Source of the DNA: Vicia villosa
Taxonomy: Eukaryota; Streptophyta; Magnoliopsida; Fabales; Fabaceae
Assembly (NCBI RefSeq): GCF_029867415.1
Contig: NW_026705784.1
Location: forward strand, 248,001 to 312,000
Direction of reading: 5' to 3'
Length of the DNA stretch: 64,000 bases
Shown: positions 45,559 to 58,972 of the stretch, in pieces
Layout: each line of letters opens with the position of its first letter
Numbering within the stretch: position 1 is the first letter of the stretch
Position numbers and translations under genes: made by a program
Notes under the pieces: model-generated
Seen by the model: the letters and a program-made list of their open reading frames with translations, nothing else
What the model was told of the DNA's origin: nothing
The model's database searches: none

Positions 45559-48299
45559 GAAGAAAAATCAATAAAGATAAAAACCCCACAAGGCAGATAG
45601 TTTTGACATAAGTAATAATAATAAAAAGGAAATTAAAATATAGTGAGTTTTAGGGTTACCGAACAATCGAGCTTTGACCAGTTGGTTAACCCTGAAAATT
45701 GGCAAAGGAAAAATAAACAGAAGGGGTGAGTGTAGGAGGAGTTCATTAACATTTGAAAGTAAACCCTAATTTATTTTATAAGGCAAAAATAAAATGATAT
45801 TTAAAATGATAATAAAATCAGGGACTTAGCTTTTTGATCTGATATGGCGCGTAGTCGAACAAACCCTGATGGTAACCCTGAAAAACTGCACAAAGAAAAA
45901 GAAATTTTTCAGTGTATGACTGATCTAATGGTAACCTCGTAAACTCTGATTTAGGGTATAAGTTAACCATGATTAATAAAATAGACCAAATTAATTAAAT
46001 AATAATACTCAGGCTAACAGAGAAAAAATCGAGAGTTTGAATCAATATATCAATTAAATAATTATTGGATGTTATCCTAATTATTTAATTTATAAAAAAA
46101 ATTTGAACATAATATTGAATTTTAAATAAAAAAAATGAAACAACAATTATTAAAAAAAAACGAACTTCTGATAAAAATAAATAATTATTTTTTATGGTAA
46201 AACTTTATTAAAAGATTAATGTGTGAAAAAAATAATTAGGAATAAAAGATAGAAAAACAAATAATACAATAATAAAAAAAAAGGTTCATATAATAAAAAC
46301 TAAAAAAATTTAGAAAATTCTTAACTTTTAATCTGGTGTGGCATTGATAAGGAGCATATGATACACCTGCGGCTCTTGATGCGTTAGATCTGGGGGTAAG
46401 ACGATCAAACGGCCACGATGATGAAGCCACATCATACACACGTGAATGAGACGCACCCAATTGCTAGGGGGCAGCGCGCGCATGGCATTTAAATCCCTCC
46501 AATCACGAAACGACACGGAGTCGTCCTCCTCCTTGATCCGTTGTCTTAGATCCAGACCTCTACCTACGAACATTAGTCCGTCGCCATAACTTCTGCAACA
46601 AGAAAAACCCACAAAACACACGCAAAAACACAATACAACACCATGGATCGATCGGGTTCATCCTTCTAAACACGATGAAGGCATTATCTTGGCCTAATTT
46701 TGGCTATATCACTGAACCCTAATTCGAAGCATTCAAACCTAACAATGGTGAAATATAATCTAAGCACGTTACGATTCAATTAAATGCCCAGAACCATTCA
46801 GAATATCATCACAAACAAATATACACCATCAAAATATGTTGATGCACCATGAATTATAGTAATCGAATCCAAAAAGTTCAAGAAGAAATATGGCTCACCT
46901 TCACTGATTATGGGCTTGTGAGGGTCTGAGAATTATCAGGATAGCTTCAAGGATACCTAATGAACGTGTTTGAAGGATTAAAAACCCTTGGATCAGTGTG
47001 CAACCTTGAATTTGTATTTTGCTTTGGCTTGCAATTTCAAGAGCTTAGTTATGGTTTATGGCTGCAAAAAAAAAACGTGCCCTAGGGGTCTGCCCTTCCT
47101 CACTACTTATAATAATGTGAAATAGGTCAACAAATTTGTATGAAATCTCCTTGAATCCTTGATTGCCAATTTGAAAAATTTGATTGAAAATATGTTTTTC
47201 AATCTTTCTAAATTTGCTCAATTCCAATATTTTTTCAACTAATCTTGGGGATAACAAAATTATATGGAATATGGGGATAAATGATGATTGGATTTGATTC
47301 AAATTTATCCTTTAAACCATATCTTTGATTTTCCATTGATTTATTTAATTTTAATCATTTTTAAATGAACAAAAATTCATAATAAATCAAATAAAAATCA
47401 AGCCATTTCGTGGAAATTAAATTTTGAGGCCTTGGATAACTTGGGAGTGAATATTGGGCCAAGAAAGATTGGGTCCTTTTGCAAAAAGATTCATTTTGGA
47501 ACCCTTTACTTCACATTTTTCTCTCAAAAATTGTCCAACTTTGACAAGGCATATCTCTCTCAATTTTTAAGATATGGAGGAGTTCTAGAACTTTTTGGAA
47601 ACCTCAAGAGGTCCTCTACAAGCCACTTTGGAAGCTTTTTTTCATTTTAAGAATTTATCTTGATGATATTGGCTTTGACAAAAAACTGCTTTTGGTTGAC
47701 TTTCAAAAAGGACCTATAATCTTTTGATCCATATCTCTCAAATGAAGCATTTTTGGACTTTGTGTGTGAGAGACAAAGTTGTAGAAAATTTAATTTCCTT
47801 CAAAATGAGATTTGGATGGGAAATTTATGATGTTCCATGTGGGAGTTATGGCTGGTCAAAGTTCAGTTGACTTTCTCCAATGGAAACCCTAATTTAGAAA
47901 CTTTTGGATTTGTTGATTTTTGATCTTTACTTGATGAACCATGATCAATACTTGATCAAATGGTGAATGATACTTCAAAAAAGGTTGTTGACAAAAAATC
48001 AGGAATTTTGACTGTACTTTGACCACAATTGACTTTTAGGTCAAACTAGTCGACTATTGACTTTCTGAGCAACTGAGTGGTCAATCCTTGGAATTAAGAC
48101 CCGAATTTTGTTATAGAGATAGTTTGAAACATCATAAGCCATATGAGATGCCTTGGGGCCTTTGGTTCATTGATTTTCTTCAGGAAACCACAAACCCTAG
48201 TTTCTTGAGCCTTTGTTTAGGAGGGATGTCTTTGAGTCTTGAATTTTGATAGGAGTTTGATTTAAGAGAAATAATATGGGCAAATTTTGTGGTATGACA
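45559..48299 (-). repeat. element B 3' LTR, second part
   Basis: Continues the LTR interrupted at 28301 and ends GGTATGACA next to a polypurine tract. From about 47440 on it is homologous to 61550-62340 in the C LTR (roughly 75 percent by eye). AT-rich and non-coding. TTGAC/GTCAA motifs cluster at 47690-48090. Together with the first part the LTR would be about 3.66 kb. Confidence 0.8.
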
Positions 48300-50130
48300 G
48301 CTGCCCCTGTTCAATTTTCTTAAACCTGAAGATGTAGAGTGGTTTGTGTGCCAGTCGGTATCTGAAGGTGGAAGATGATTGAACACTAGAATACCCAGAA
48401 ATTTGTACCATCGGGGACGGGCTTAGAGATGCCATCCTGGCATTTGGGATTTGATTGTGACGGGCTTAAAGATGCCATCCAGATTTGATAGACTTGGGTG
48501 TTAGAATACGTTGTACGTTAGACCGTATTTGGAGGATATGCTTAGGACGAGTCGTATGTTAGACTGAATCCGCTGTAAGTGTCAAAGTAAGTCGTACGTT
48601 AGGCTATACTTTTTAGAACGAGTCATACGTTAGACTGGGTCTAGTTTGCATCGATAGATGTCTGGAAAGCCGTGCGTTAGGTTGAAGGATGAGTCGTGCG
48701 TTAGACCAGATCCAATTTGCATTTGATAAATGTCTGGAAAGCCGTGCGTTAGGCTGAAGGATGAGTCGTGCGTTAGACCAGATCCAATTTGCATTTGATA
48801 AATGTCTGGAAAGCCGTGCGTTAGGCTGAAGGATGGGTCGTGTGTTAGACCGGGTTCGTTGTGCTGATATTTGTCACGATACATCGTGCGTCAGGTTGTA
48901 CGTCAGGTCGAGTCGTGCGTCAGACTAAATCCTTTGTATTGGAGAAATAACAGAATAAGCTGTACGTTAGGCCGAGCTTTGACGAGTCGTACGTTAGACT
49001 GTATTCAATAATTTGTCGAAGTGAGCCCTACGTTAGGCTTTGCTTTGAATAAGATTCGAATCTTTGTAATATAACTGTAAGATATTGTCAGCTTTATGCA
49101 ATGTCATGGTGCATGTATTATGTGACGAGCTTCTCAAAATAAATGAGAAACTTACATGTTATGTATGAATTTATTATGAGGTAATGTATGCAATGTATGA
49201 ATACGTTTATGATATATGATGTATGACTATGATTCATGCTATCTGGAGTATCTTGATTGAGAAAATAAATCTCTATGATTTCGATGTATGATCTTGTCTT
49301 GGAGATGCTCAGTTGGGTATTTATGATTTCTGCTTGGGGATGAACAGTAACTTGATGTACCCTGACTGGGGATAAAAGATATTAATAACCCATGTTGGAG
49401 GAGAGCAAAGTGTCGGAGAACCGGCAGTGTTGAAGACGTGAATTCCGTTGAGGAGCTAGGTCTTTTGTTGAGAGTATTTGAAGATATTTTCTTAATGATT
49501 ACTCTGTGGGGATTCCTCCAGATTATTGACTCTGAGGGAGGACTTCTGGATTACTTTAGACACTGTCTATTTGCCTTTCCCATCTTTTTACTAATCATAG
49601 GATTTTTTGCAACAGAAAAGATAAATGATAATCATGTTCATATGCATATGTTCATTCAAAACTATCATTGGATGTTTGCGTATTCGAGGAAGAGAAAAAC
49701 TCAGAAAAATAGGAAGGTAAGTAACTTGTATTTAAGAAAAAGCCATGAATAGGCGAAATAATAAGAGAATATTTGTGTGTTTTTAGAAAAGGTACAGAAA
49801 TAAAACAAAAGAAAAATAGCTATGTGGAAACAATCCTATTGAGTTTCAATTCTGATATTGCTAATATTTCTTCGAGTATCTCATCCCTTGCTTGTTGGAG
49901 AAAGATGATTGAATCGGTTCGTGCCCTTTGAGCTTGATGTTGTAAATAGAACTGACTGATGGATGATCTGAACGAGACATAGTCGTACGCTTTAATCCTT
50001 ACTTTTTTCCTAGGCCGCCCTTTCAGGTTTTCAACTTGCCGGGTGTACATTCTTTTATATATATCCCTAACTTTTGCCCGAACCCTTTTGGTTCGCTGGG
50101 ATGCCCTTACGTCGACCTAGCGGGTCTTAT
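48300..50130 (-). other. B 3' untranslated region and polypurine tract
   Basis: Minus-strand GAACAGGGGCAGC precedes the LTR start. The region holds CGTACGTTAG/CGTGCGTTAG motifs throughout 48500-49040 and a 72-bp tandem repeat. A 104-codon plus-strand frame (49438-49752) with hydrophobic segments has no recognisable family and is not annotated as a gene. Confidence 0.75.
48590..48890. repeat. 72-bp tandem repeat, about 3-4 copies
   Basis: Units contain GATGAGTCGTGCGTTAGACC and AAATGTCTGGAAAGCCGTGC. The two central copies are identical. Outer copies degrade into isolated GT(A/G)CGTTAG motifs. Because 72 is a multiple of three, the minus strand has an open frame with a 24-residue repeat, which I regard as incidental. 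Confidence 0.85.
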
Positions 50131-53100
50131 TTATACGTAGTATTTTTTGACTATGTCTGCGCTCACAGGATGTGGAAAGTCTTCGCCATCCATAATAGTG
50201 AGTATCATTGCTCCTCCAGAGAATATCTTCTTGATTACGAATGGTCCTTCATATGTGGGCGTCCACTTGCCCCTAGGATCACCTTGTGGTAGAATAATTC
50301 TCTTTATAACCAAGTCACCAGTCTGGTATGCTTGTTGCTTGACTCTCTTGTTGAACGCCTTGATCATACGCTTCTGATATAACTGCCCATGACAAACAAC
50401 CGCGAGTCTCTTCTCATCAATCAGGTTTATCTGGTCCAGTCGAGTCTGAATCCATTCGTCTTCGTCTAACTCTACATCCTTCATGATCCTCAGATACAGA
50501 ATCTGAACTTCAATGGGTAATACAACTTCCATGCCATAGACTAGGGAGAATGGGGTTGCCCCAGTTGAGGTACGTGCTGGTGTACGGTAACCATGAAGAG
50601 AAAATGGTAACATCTCATGCCAATCCTTATAGGTCACTGTCATTTTTTGTACAATCTTCTTTATGTTCTTGTTGGCGGCCTCCACTGCGCCATTCATCTT
50701 TGGTCTATAGGGAGAAGAGTTGTGGTGTTTGATCTTGAACTGCGTGCAAAGTTCAGTAATCATCTTGTTGTTTAGGTTGGTACCGTTGTCTGTGATAATC
50801 CTTTCGGGGATGCCATATCGACAAATAAGGTTGTGCTTAATGAATCGAGCCACCACATTCTTAGTAACGGAGGCGAATGAAGCAGCTTCTACCCATTTAG
50901 TGAAGTAATCAATGGTCACAAGGATGAAACGATGTCCATTGGAAGCAGTAGGTTTGATTTCCCCGATCATATCAATGCCCCACATTGCAAAAGGCCAAGG
51001 AGCAGTCAGGACATTCAGTGGAACTAGAGGTACGTGTACTTTGTTGGCATAGATCTGGCACTTGTGACAAGTTCTGGAATGCTGATGGCAGTCAGTTTCC
51101 ATAGTGGACCAATAGTAACCCGCTCTTAAAATCTTTTTATCCATAGTATGTCCACTAGAATGAGTTCCAAAGGTACCGTCATGCATGTCTTCCATAATCT
51201 CTTCTGCTTCCTTCTTGTTCACACAACGAAGCAAAGTTGAATCATGATTGCGCTTGTATAGAGTACCATTGCTTAGGAAGAACTTGGAAGCAAACCTCCT
51301 TAAGAACTTCTTGTCATTGATAGATGCCCTTTCAGGGTATTCCTAAGCTTCGAGATATCTTTTCACTTCATGAAACCATGGCTTTTCTTCAACCTCGTTA
51401 GTAGTTATTTCGTAGCAGTATGTCGGCTCGTCATGTCTTTCAATAATAACTATAGGAGCCTCGTTATCCCATCAGACCTTGAACATGGATGACATAGTAG
51501 CTAATGCGTCTGCCAATTGATTCTCTTCTCGGGGAATGTGTTCAAACGTAATCTCTTCGAAGTGTGGAATCAAAGATAGCACCAAATCTTTATAAGGTGT
51601 GAGATTAGGAAGCTTCGTGTCCCATTCTCCTTTGATCTGACTAATTACTAAGGTTGAATCCCCATATACCTCCAAGAATTTGATTCTTAAGTCAATAGCA
51701 GCTCTGAGACCCAAGATACATGCTTCATACTCAGCCATATTGTTGGTACAATCGAAACAGAGTCTTGTTGTGAACGGGGTATGTCCACCTGCAGGAGAGA
51801 TAATTACAGCGCCAATACCATTACCAAGTGCGTTCGAAGCTCCGTCAAAAACCATAGTCCATCGAGATCCTGGTTCAGGTCCTTCATCCGGACCAGGTTG
51901 TTTATAATTAGTGACCAGCATAACATCTTCATCTGGAAATTCAAAACTCATAGATTGATAGTCGTCTATAGCTTGCTGGGCCAAATGATCTGCTAACACA
52001 CTTCCTTTGATTTCCTTCTGTGTTGTATACTGGATGTCGTACTCTGTTAATATCATCTGCCATCTTGCTATTTGTCCTGAGAGAGCGGGTTTCTCGAACA
52101 CGTATTTGATAGGATCCATTCTAGAAATCAATAAAGTGGTATGGTTCAACATATACTGTCTCAGTCAGCGAGCAGCCCATGCCAAAGCACATCAAGTTTT
52201 CTCGAGCAGTGAGTATCTTGTTTCACAGTCGGTAAACTTTTTGCTAAGGTAGTATATTGCATGCTCTTTTCGACCAGACTCGTCATGTTTCCCCAGTACA
52301 CACCCCATTGAGTTCTCCAATACTGTTAAGTACATAATTAGAGGTCTTCCTTCAACAGGTGGTATCATAATCGGAGGTTCTTGAAGATATTTCTTGATTT
52401 TGTCAAAGGCTTCTTGACATTGGTCATTCCATTTCACTGCTTGATCTTTCCTCAGTAGTTTGAAGTTTGGCTCACAAGTAGCGGTCAGATGGGAAATAAA
52501 CCTGGCAATGTAGTTCAAACGTCCCAAGAATCCTCTAACTTCTTTCTCATTCCGTGGAACCGGCATTTCTTGTATGGCTTTTACTTTCGCAGGATCGACT
52601 TCAATACCTTTGCTGCTAACAACGAAACCTAGCAGCTTACCAGACCTCACACCAAAAGTACACTTATTTGGATTCAGTCTCAACTTGTATTTCTTCAACC
52701 TATCAAACAATTTCTGCAGGTGGACCAGATGTTCTTCTTCAGTGTTGGACTTTGCAATCATATCATCAACATAGACCTCTATCTCTTTGTGAATCATATC
52801 ATGGAACAGAGCTACCATTGCACGCTGATATGTTGCCCCTGCGTTCTTCAACCCAAATGGCATGACCTTGTAACATAAAGTGCCTCAAGGAGTAGTGAAA
52901 GTTGTCTTTTCCATATCTTCAGGTGCCATCTTAATCTGATTATAACCTGAGAAACCATCCATGAAAGAAAATATTTTGCATTGCGCGGTGCTATCAACTA
53001 GGATGTCAATATGTGGTAGGGGAAAGTCATCTTTAGGACTTGCTCGATTCAAATCTCTATAGTCTACGCACATTCTGACCTTTCTGTCCTTCTTGGGTAC

Positions 53101-53602
53101 CGGTACTATATTGGCGATCCATGGTAGATAACTTACAACTTTCAAGAAACCGGCATTGAACTGTTTCTCAACTTCTTCTTTGATCTTCTGAGCCATGTCA
53201 GGTCTGCTTCTTCGTAACTTCTGCTTAACCGGAGGACTGTTCTCTTTGATAGGTAGACGGTGAACCACAATATCAGTATCGAGCCCAGGCATATCCTCGT
53301 AGGACCAGGCAAAGATCTCAACATTGTCTCGTAACATCTGAATCAACCTCTGTTTGATAACATCCTCTAATTCGGCCCCTATCTTGATTTCTTTCTTTTC
53401 TTTGTCAGTACCTAAATTCACAACCTCGATTTGCTCTTCATGCGGCTGTATAGTCTTTTCTTCTTGCTTTAGTAATCTGGCAAGTTCTCTGGGCACTTCG
53501 CAATCTTCCTCACCTTCATCCTCAGCTTGGTAGATCGGATTTTCGAAGTCATATTTAGCAATAGCAGAGTTGTTATCAATAAGATCCAGAGTGGATATGG
53601 AT
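50131..53602 (-). pseudogene. pol: B pol exon: RT, RNase H, archaeal-type RNase H, integrase
   Basis: One frame on the minus strand, about 70 percent or more identical to A pol. RT has VRMCVDYRDLNRASPKDDFP and YVDDMIAKS; the degenerate first RNase H has LTVLENSMGCVLGKHDESG; the second has MVFDGASNALGNGIG and ADALATMSS; integrase has GTHSSGHTMDKK, GIDMIGEIKP, ITDNGTNLNN and GAVEAANKN. In-frame stops occur near 52883, 52190, 52155, 51470 and 51345. I see no frameshift. The last 368 codons (integrase, 50131-51234) are open. The decay pattern suggests point substitutions, not indels. Confidence 0.93.
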
Positions 53603-53859
53603 CTGCATTGTATTATGTGGGTGTGTGTAAGAACACATAGCTATAGAAAAAGTAAAGAAAATAAAAGCGAACACACAATTTTGAATACGAAACGTCCAAT
53701 GTTTTATTGAATGAAAATATGCTTATGAAATGACAAGCCCTAACAATGGACCGTCGTGCCTCGGGCAAGACACACGGCTTTAAAGTTTATTGTTTATTGA
53801 AATACAGAAATTAAAACTGGGAAACATAAAAACAAAACAAAACTAGAAACGGAAATTAC
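53603..53859 (-). other. B intron between protease and RT (257 bp)
   Basis: Donor TCAGGA|GTAATTTCC at 53859 and acceptor AATGCAG|ATCC at 53603, in the same positions and phase as the A intron, although the intron interior differs. Conservation of both splice sites and phase between diverged elements supports real splicing. Confidence 0.82.
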
Positions 53860-56800
53860 TCCTGACTATAGGAGATAGAGACAATGTCTTCAGTCTTCCA
53901 GTTGTCCAGCCCTTTGTCTGATGTAGGAAAGATCCACTTGTCTAGGTTGTAATTATCTTCATCTTCTCCAATTGTGTTGACTCCTTTGCTGATGAAATGA
54001 TACTTCAAACCTTCTAGACGAGGATGTCATTATCCCTTCTGATCTTTAGCAGTGCAGCCTAAACCCCATTTGTTGGATTTGTATGGAATGTCAGGTAGTT
54101 GCCCCCAGATAGTGCAGCCACCTTCTTCTACCACAGCCCTAGCATCTTTCAGGGAAGCCATTGTAGGAGGTATCCTAGTAACTTTAGGAACATCATTGAT
54201 GGGTTTAGTCTCAGGAACCACTTGAGGGACCAATTCAAACGCTTAACGGGGAGATTCAAAAGCTTCTCCAGTGAACTCAACATACTTGGTCTCATCTATG
54301 AAGCTCACCACATTCTCTTCTTCACCATACACAGTAACAATCTTTCCTTTCGCCAGATATTTCAATTTCTGATGGAGAGTTTATGTCACAGCATTTACCC
54401 CATGTATCCAAGGACTTCCAAGTAGGCAGGAATAAGCGGGATGAATGTCCATCAAATAGAACACAGTGTTGAAAGTCTGAGAACCCACTCTGATCGGGAG
54501 CTCAACTTCGCCATATACAGTACTCATTGAACCATCAAAAGCTTTCACTATCACATCACTGGATTTCAGCACGATTCCTTCAGGGTTGAGTTTGTCCAAC
54601 ACCAACTTGGGTATCACATTCAGAGACGAGCCATTGTCAACTAGAACGTGAGCTAGAGTGGTGCCCCCATATTAAATGGATATATGTAGAGCTTTGTTAT
54701 GATTCTTTCCGCTAGGACTTAGATCAGCATCAGAAAACCCAAGGTAGTTATCTGTTGTCAGATTTGCAATACAATTCTCGAGTTGGGTGACGAAAATCTC
54801 TTAAGGCACATGGGTAGCCTCTAGGAACTTCATCATTGCCTTGGCGTGAGTTTTGGAACAACTTAAGAGTGACAGCATAGAGATCTTGGAAGGAGCATGC
54901 CCCATCTGTTCAACGATGTCGTAATCACTCTTGCGGATGATCTTTAAGAACTCATTTGCTTCTTCGGAAGATGTATTTTCAGTAACGGTCTCAACTGGTG
55001 TCTGCAATGGTCCTTTACCTCGAGTACCAACATTAGGAGTATTTGTAACAGTAGGTGAAGCAGTGTTTGGAGAGATCTATGGAGAAAACACTCTTCCACT
55101 TCTTGTCACTTTACTAGTTCCGGCAATATTACCCACATCGGGATTAGCGTCTTCAGAAGCTTTGTCAGCTATGAGTTCTTGCTTAACTCCTTGAATATAG
55201 ACTTCGACACCATAGTTCCACGGGATAGCCTTATCAGAAGCATATGGAATTGGACCAGGCTTAGTGATGATAATGGGAGCCACACGGGGTTCAGCAGAAA
55301 TCTTGAAAGGAGCCTTAGTAGGGATCTTCAGCGGAGCTTTGGAAATTACGGATACATCTTCAATCTTCAAGCCATGGGAGAAACCTTCGCACAAATTCTC
55401 AATAGAAGGAATCTTCTCAAATCTGATAGTGCCACGATCCTGGGAGGCACAGTAATAACAGCCTGGGTCGCAACCTGGAAATAAACCAGCCTGCAGCAAC
55501 TTTCTCTTGATGTCAAGGAGAGGAGTTGACAGATCTCTCACATCATAGGCATGGACTGTGTCTATGATAGCGTTAACAGTCTTGTCATGCTTTGGCATAG
55601 GAGCAGTAATGACATTAGGAGTCTCTGGAGCGTCGAACTCGATCTCACCAGCTTCTATCATGTCTTGGACTTTGTTTCTCAGGGCCCAACAATTGTCTGC
55701 ATGGTGCCCAAGAGCATTAGAATGATAAGCACATGTGGCTTTAGGATCATAAGTTGGATTTGCAGTGTTGATAAACTTTGGAGGATCCTTCGGGGTGACC
55801 AAGTTAGCCTTCAATAGATGTTGTAGGGCTTGAGACAAATGCATGTTGATCGGAGTGAATTGTCTTCTCGGTCTGTCTGTCTTGCGCTGATACCCTTGTC
55901 TAGGAGCTTGTTGAGGTGTTGGTGTAGATATGAGAATAGCTCCAACAGACTGATTCTGATCATTCTTACTACGGCCCCTCTGACTATGAACAACATTAGA
56001 CTCATTTCTTCCATGATATGGCTTCTTTGCAGTACCAGAAGATGCACCTACTTAAATCTTCCCTCTTCGAATACCACTCTCCACGCGTTCTCCAGTCAAT
56101 ATGAGATCAGTGAAACCAGATGAGGAACTACCCAGCAAGTGACTATAGAACGACCCAGTTAGCGTACCCATGAACATGTCCACCAACTCCCTATCAGTCA
56201 AGGAAGGTTGGACTCTTCTAGCTAGGTCTCTCCACTTTTGAGCATACTCCTTGAAACTTTCCTTAGGTCCCATAGACATGCTTTGTAGTTGCATGCGAGT
56301 TGGTGCGAGGTTAGAATTATATTGATATTGCTTGTAAAAAGCAGCAGTCATGTCTTCCCATGTGCGAATGTTGGCATTTTCCAACTAATAATACCATTCC
56401 AATTGAGTTGCAAACAAACTCTCTTGAAAGAAATGAATCCATAGTCTTTTGTCTTCAGTATGAGGTTCGATCTTCCTCACATATGATATCAGGTGCATCT
56501 TGGGACAAGAGACTCCATCATACTTAGCAAAAGTTGGAGTCTTGAACTTTGGAGGAATGACGACTCCAGGAATGAGCCCTAGTTCCTCAAAATCCAGCCC
56601 AGGTACTTTCTGAATTTCCATATTTCTCAGACGCTCCTCTAGTAACCTGTATTTCTCATCAGCATAGTCTTCTTCATGGAAATAGTCTCCCTCATCATCA
56701 TCTTGATTAGCAGAACCTACATTGCTTCCAGCGTTGGTCTTGATACTAGCATCATCATCTTCTTCTTCCTCCTTGGGAATTTCAGCTTCTTCAGCCTTTT

Positions 56801-56978
56801 TGAGAGGGCCTCTGAATCTTCTTCCCAGGTTAAGAACACCTTTAGGTTTCTTGGTCTTCTTTTCCTTCTTAGTCAGAAGGGATTTCAGCTTATCTTGCCC
56901 TTTGGACAAGTTCAGGAACAAAGCTTGGAACTCAGCATTTTGAGCCTGGAGATTCTTGACAGATTATTCGAGATCCAT
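53860..56978 (-). pseudogene. gag-pro: B gag-protease exon, multiple nonsense codons
   Basis: Starts ATG at 56978 with a stop five codons in (TAA near 56964). Capsid region: PKMHLISYVRKIEPHTEDK, then after a TAG at 56385, ENANIRTWEDMTAAFYKQYQ and KESFKEYAQKWRDLARRVQP. Knuckle-like CAYHSNALGHHADNCWALR near 55700. Pre-protease block IIRKSDYDIVEQMGHAPSK near 54930. Protease AHVLVDNGSSLNVIPK near 54620, with DNG in place of DTG. Further stops near 56052, 55077, 54801, 54672, 54381, 54243 and 54030. Frame is kept throughout. It would be joined to RT by splicing at 53859. Confidence 0.9.
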
Positions 56979-57235
56979 TTTCTCACTGAAATAAACAGCG
57001 GAAAGACGAGGTATTTACTTTATAAAACATGTGATGTAATGTTTATGAATGGTATGATTATGCGTATGCAATGTTTTCAAGGAGTTAAAGGCTTTTTTAA
57101 CACATTTAAAAAAGCAGAAAATAGAAGCAAAATAAATTAATAACTCAACTGAAAACCAATATATTATAAGTTTTATAGTTACATCAAAAGGTACTGAAAA
57201 TAATAATAAAATAATAATAAAAAAATAAAAAGAAA

Positions 57236-58784
57236 TCAATCTTCAAGTCGGCGCTTCCTTTTCAAACTCCTGATCTCTTCCTTATGAGCTTTGATCATTT
57301 CGTTCCTTTCCTGAACCAGCCTATCAATCTCTTGTTCCCATGAGTGTATCTGATCTGGAGAGATAAAATCTTTGATCTTCCATTTACGGGAGAAATAGTC
57401 AAGCATACCGTCTCGCTCTTTAGCATTAGCCACTAACACTACCTTTTCAATCTTAACCTCACGTAAGCGTTTTTTAAGATCAGCTTTTTCTCTTCTCAAG
57501 CAAGCAACAGTGGCAGCAAGGTCTTCGTCCGGAGCGGGTACATAAGGCTCCACCTCTACAGGAATGACTGAAGGAGTAATCCTTGGAACTATAGGTGTGT
57601 CAGATTGATATGGTATTCCAAACTCAACGAATCGATCGTAAATCCATCTAAAATAGAGGTCTAAAGGAGTATAGTTTCTTAGTCCCAAATCTCTTATACC
57701 CACCTTTTTACCTCGTACCAAGCTTTAAGAAACGGCCCCTTTTTTCGGTTGTATCGGAATCGTAGTAGAAATTTTCCGCACTAAGATATATGGATCATGG
57801 CCTATCTTTCAAAGCAAAACCAAACTGATGTCGAGCAAGGATAGGATTGTAAGTGATTCCCCCTCGGGTACCAAGAAGAGGCACATTAGGGAATTCTCCG
57901 CAACGATCAAATAACTGGATACCCTTGAACTCTTTTTGATGCCAGATGATGTCATCATAAGAAAGCTTCATAATTCTCTGAATCCAAGTCAAGCCTTCTT
58001 CATTCCTTATTACTGATCGAGGCAAGTGCGAAATAAACCACTTGTGCAGGAGGGGAATGCATCCTAAGACACAACCTTGTCTGTTTGTTACTCTGGCATT
58101 GATGGAATGCAATATATCACCAAGTAGAGTAGGAACAAGATTCTTGATAAGGAAGATCTTAATAGCAGCCCTATCAACAACTTTGTCGCAACGATGAAAT
58201 AAAACTTGTCCATATATCAACAAAGTTAGAACACTTTCCAAGGCATCCATGCTTAGAGCTTTAGCAAAGATCTTGGCTTTCTCGTATAAGAAATCCACAG
58301 GTATTCCAGAATAGTCTCTTCTATTAATCCAAACCTTGTTAATTTCTGCCCTTGGTAGGTGTAAAGCAGCAACAATGTCTTCCAACTTAGGACCTCCTTC
58401 CTCACCAGTGTAAGGAATTTGATCAGGTATGGGGATGTCCATTATATGAGAAAATTCTTCCAATGTAGGTACCAGTTGAAAATCTCTATAAGTAAAACAA
58501 TGAAGAAGAGGATCATAAAACTGCATCATGGAATTGAGGAGAGCTTCATCCACTTTGATTCACACTAAATTTATCAGTTTGTTGAGAGGCTCGGTGAGGA
58601 CGAGAGAACTATTAATATCATCACATAATAGCTTTAATGTAGTAGGTACTTTCTTGAAGTTAAGAAAGAAAGGCTTACGGACTAGGATTCCCATATTCAA
58701 ATAACCTACAAAACAAATTATGGTTAAAAAAAACCTTTTTCCTCCTTGAAACGGGTTAGCCATGTCATGAATGCATGTATGCAT
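57236..58784 (-). pseudogene. B ORF1 (Ogre-type, DUF7745/plant-mobile-domain-like), broken
   Basis: Ogre elements carry an extra ORF upstream of gag, of unknown function, related to domains found in plant mobile-domain proteins. Here the minus-strand frame reads KLLCDDINSSLVLTEPLNKL, a stop near 58558, then LLNSMMQFYDPLLHCFTYRD, FQLVPTLEEFSHIMDIP and LLGTRGGITYNPILARHQFG. A stop near 57795 and a frameshift near 57720 follow, then RDLGLRNYTPLDLYFRWIYD and a coiled-coil-like, K/R/E-rich C-terminus (LRREKADLKKRLREVK, RSLKRKRRLED). The start codon is uncertain; the methionine near 58760 lies in sequence of doubtful relation. Confidence 0.8.
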
Positions 58785-58972
58785 GATGCATCACAGAAAA
58801 ACAAATCCACACAAATCACACAATTTTGGCTTAAGGCTTGCATGGAGTATGATCAGGTGTCCTTCCCAAAGGTACTTCTATGGATAAGATGAAATCAGCA
58901 ACGGGTTCTATGAGTTATTCAGAATTCTCAGCCCTTCTAAAGCACCCTCGGACATGATGCATTTGCACCATG
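58785..58972 (-). other. short B leader remnant
   Basis: Only 188 bp separate ORF1 from the next LTR. No primer-binding-site match adjoins the LTR here, unlike element A. This supports truncation of B's 5' end. Confidence 0.6.

Larger units (their letters stand above)
48300..58972 (-). mobile_element. B: Ogre/Tat-type element internal region with ORF1, gag-pro, pol
   Basis: Minus-strand order: ORF1 (58784-57236), gag-pro (56978-53860), intron (53859-53603), RT-RH-aRH-INT (53602-50131), then a 1.8-kb 3' region and polypurine tract at 48300. Coding parts carry many nonsense codons and a frameshift in ORF1, but gag-pro and pol keep frame. The LTR at its left (27386-48299, interrupted) and the LTR at its right (58973) are not a matched pair, and no primer site is seen at 58972. 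The 5' part of B therefore seems replaced or cut by element C. Confidence 0.9.

Noticed and set aside
48630..48884. 84-codon frame with a 24-residue repeat on the minus strand
   Set aside because: Follows from the 72-bp tandem repeat, which is a multiple of three. It lies in the 3' untranslated region of B.
49438..49752. 104-codon plus-strand frame with hydrophobic segments
   Set aside because: No recognisable family, antisense to element B and in a repeat-rich 3' region. Could be chance; not enough to call a gene.
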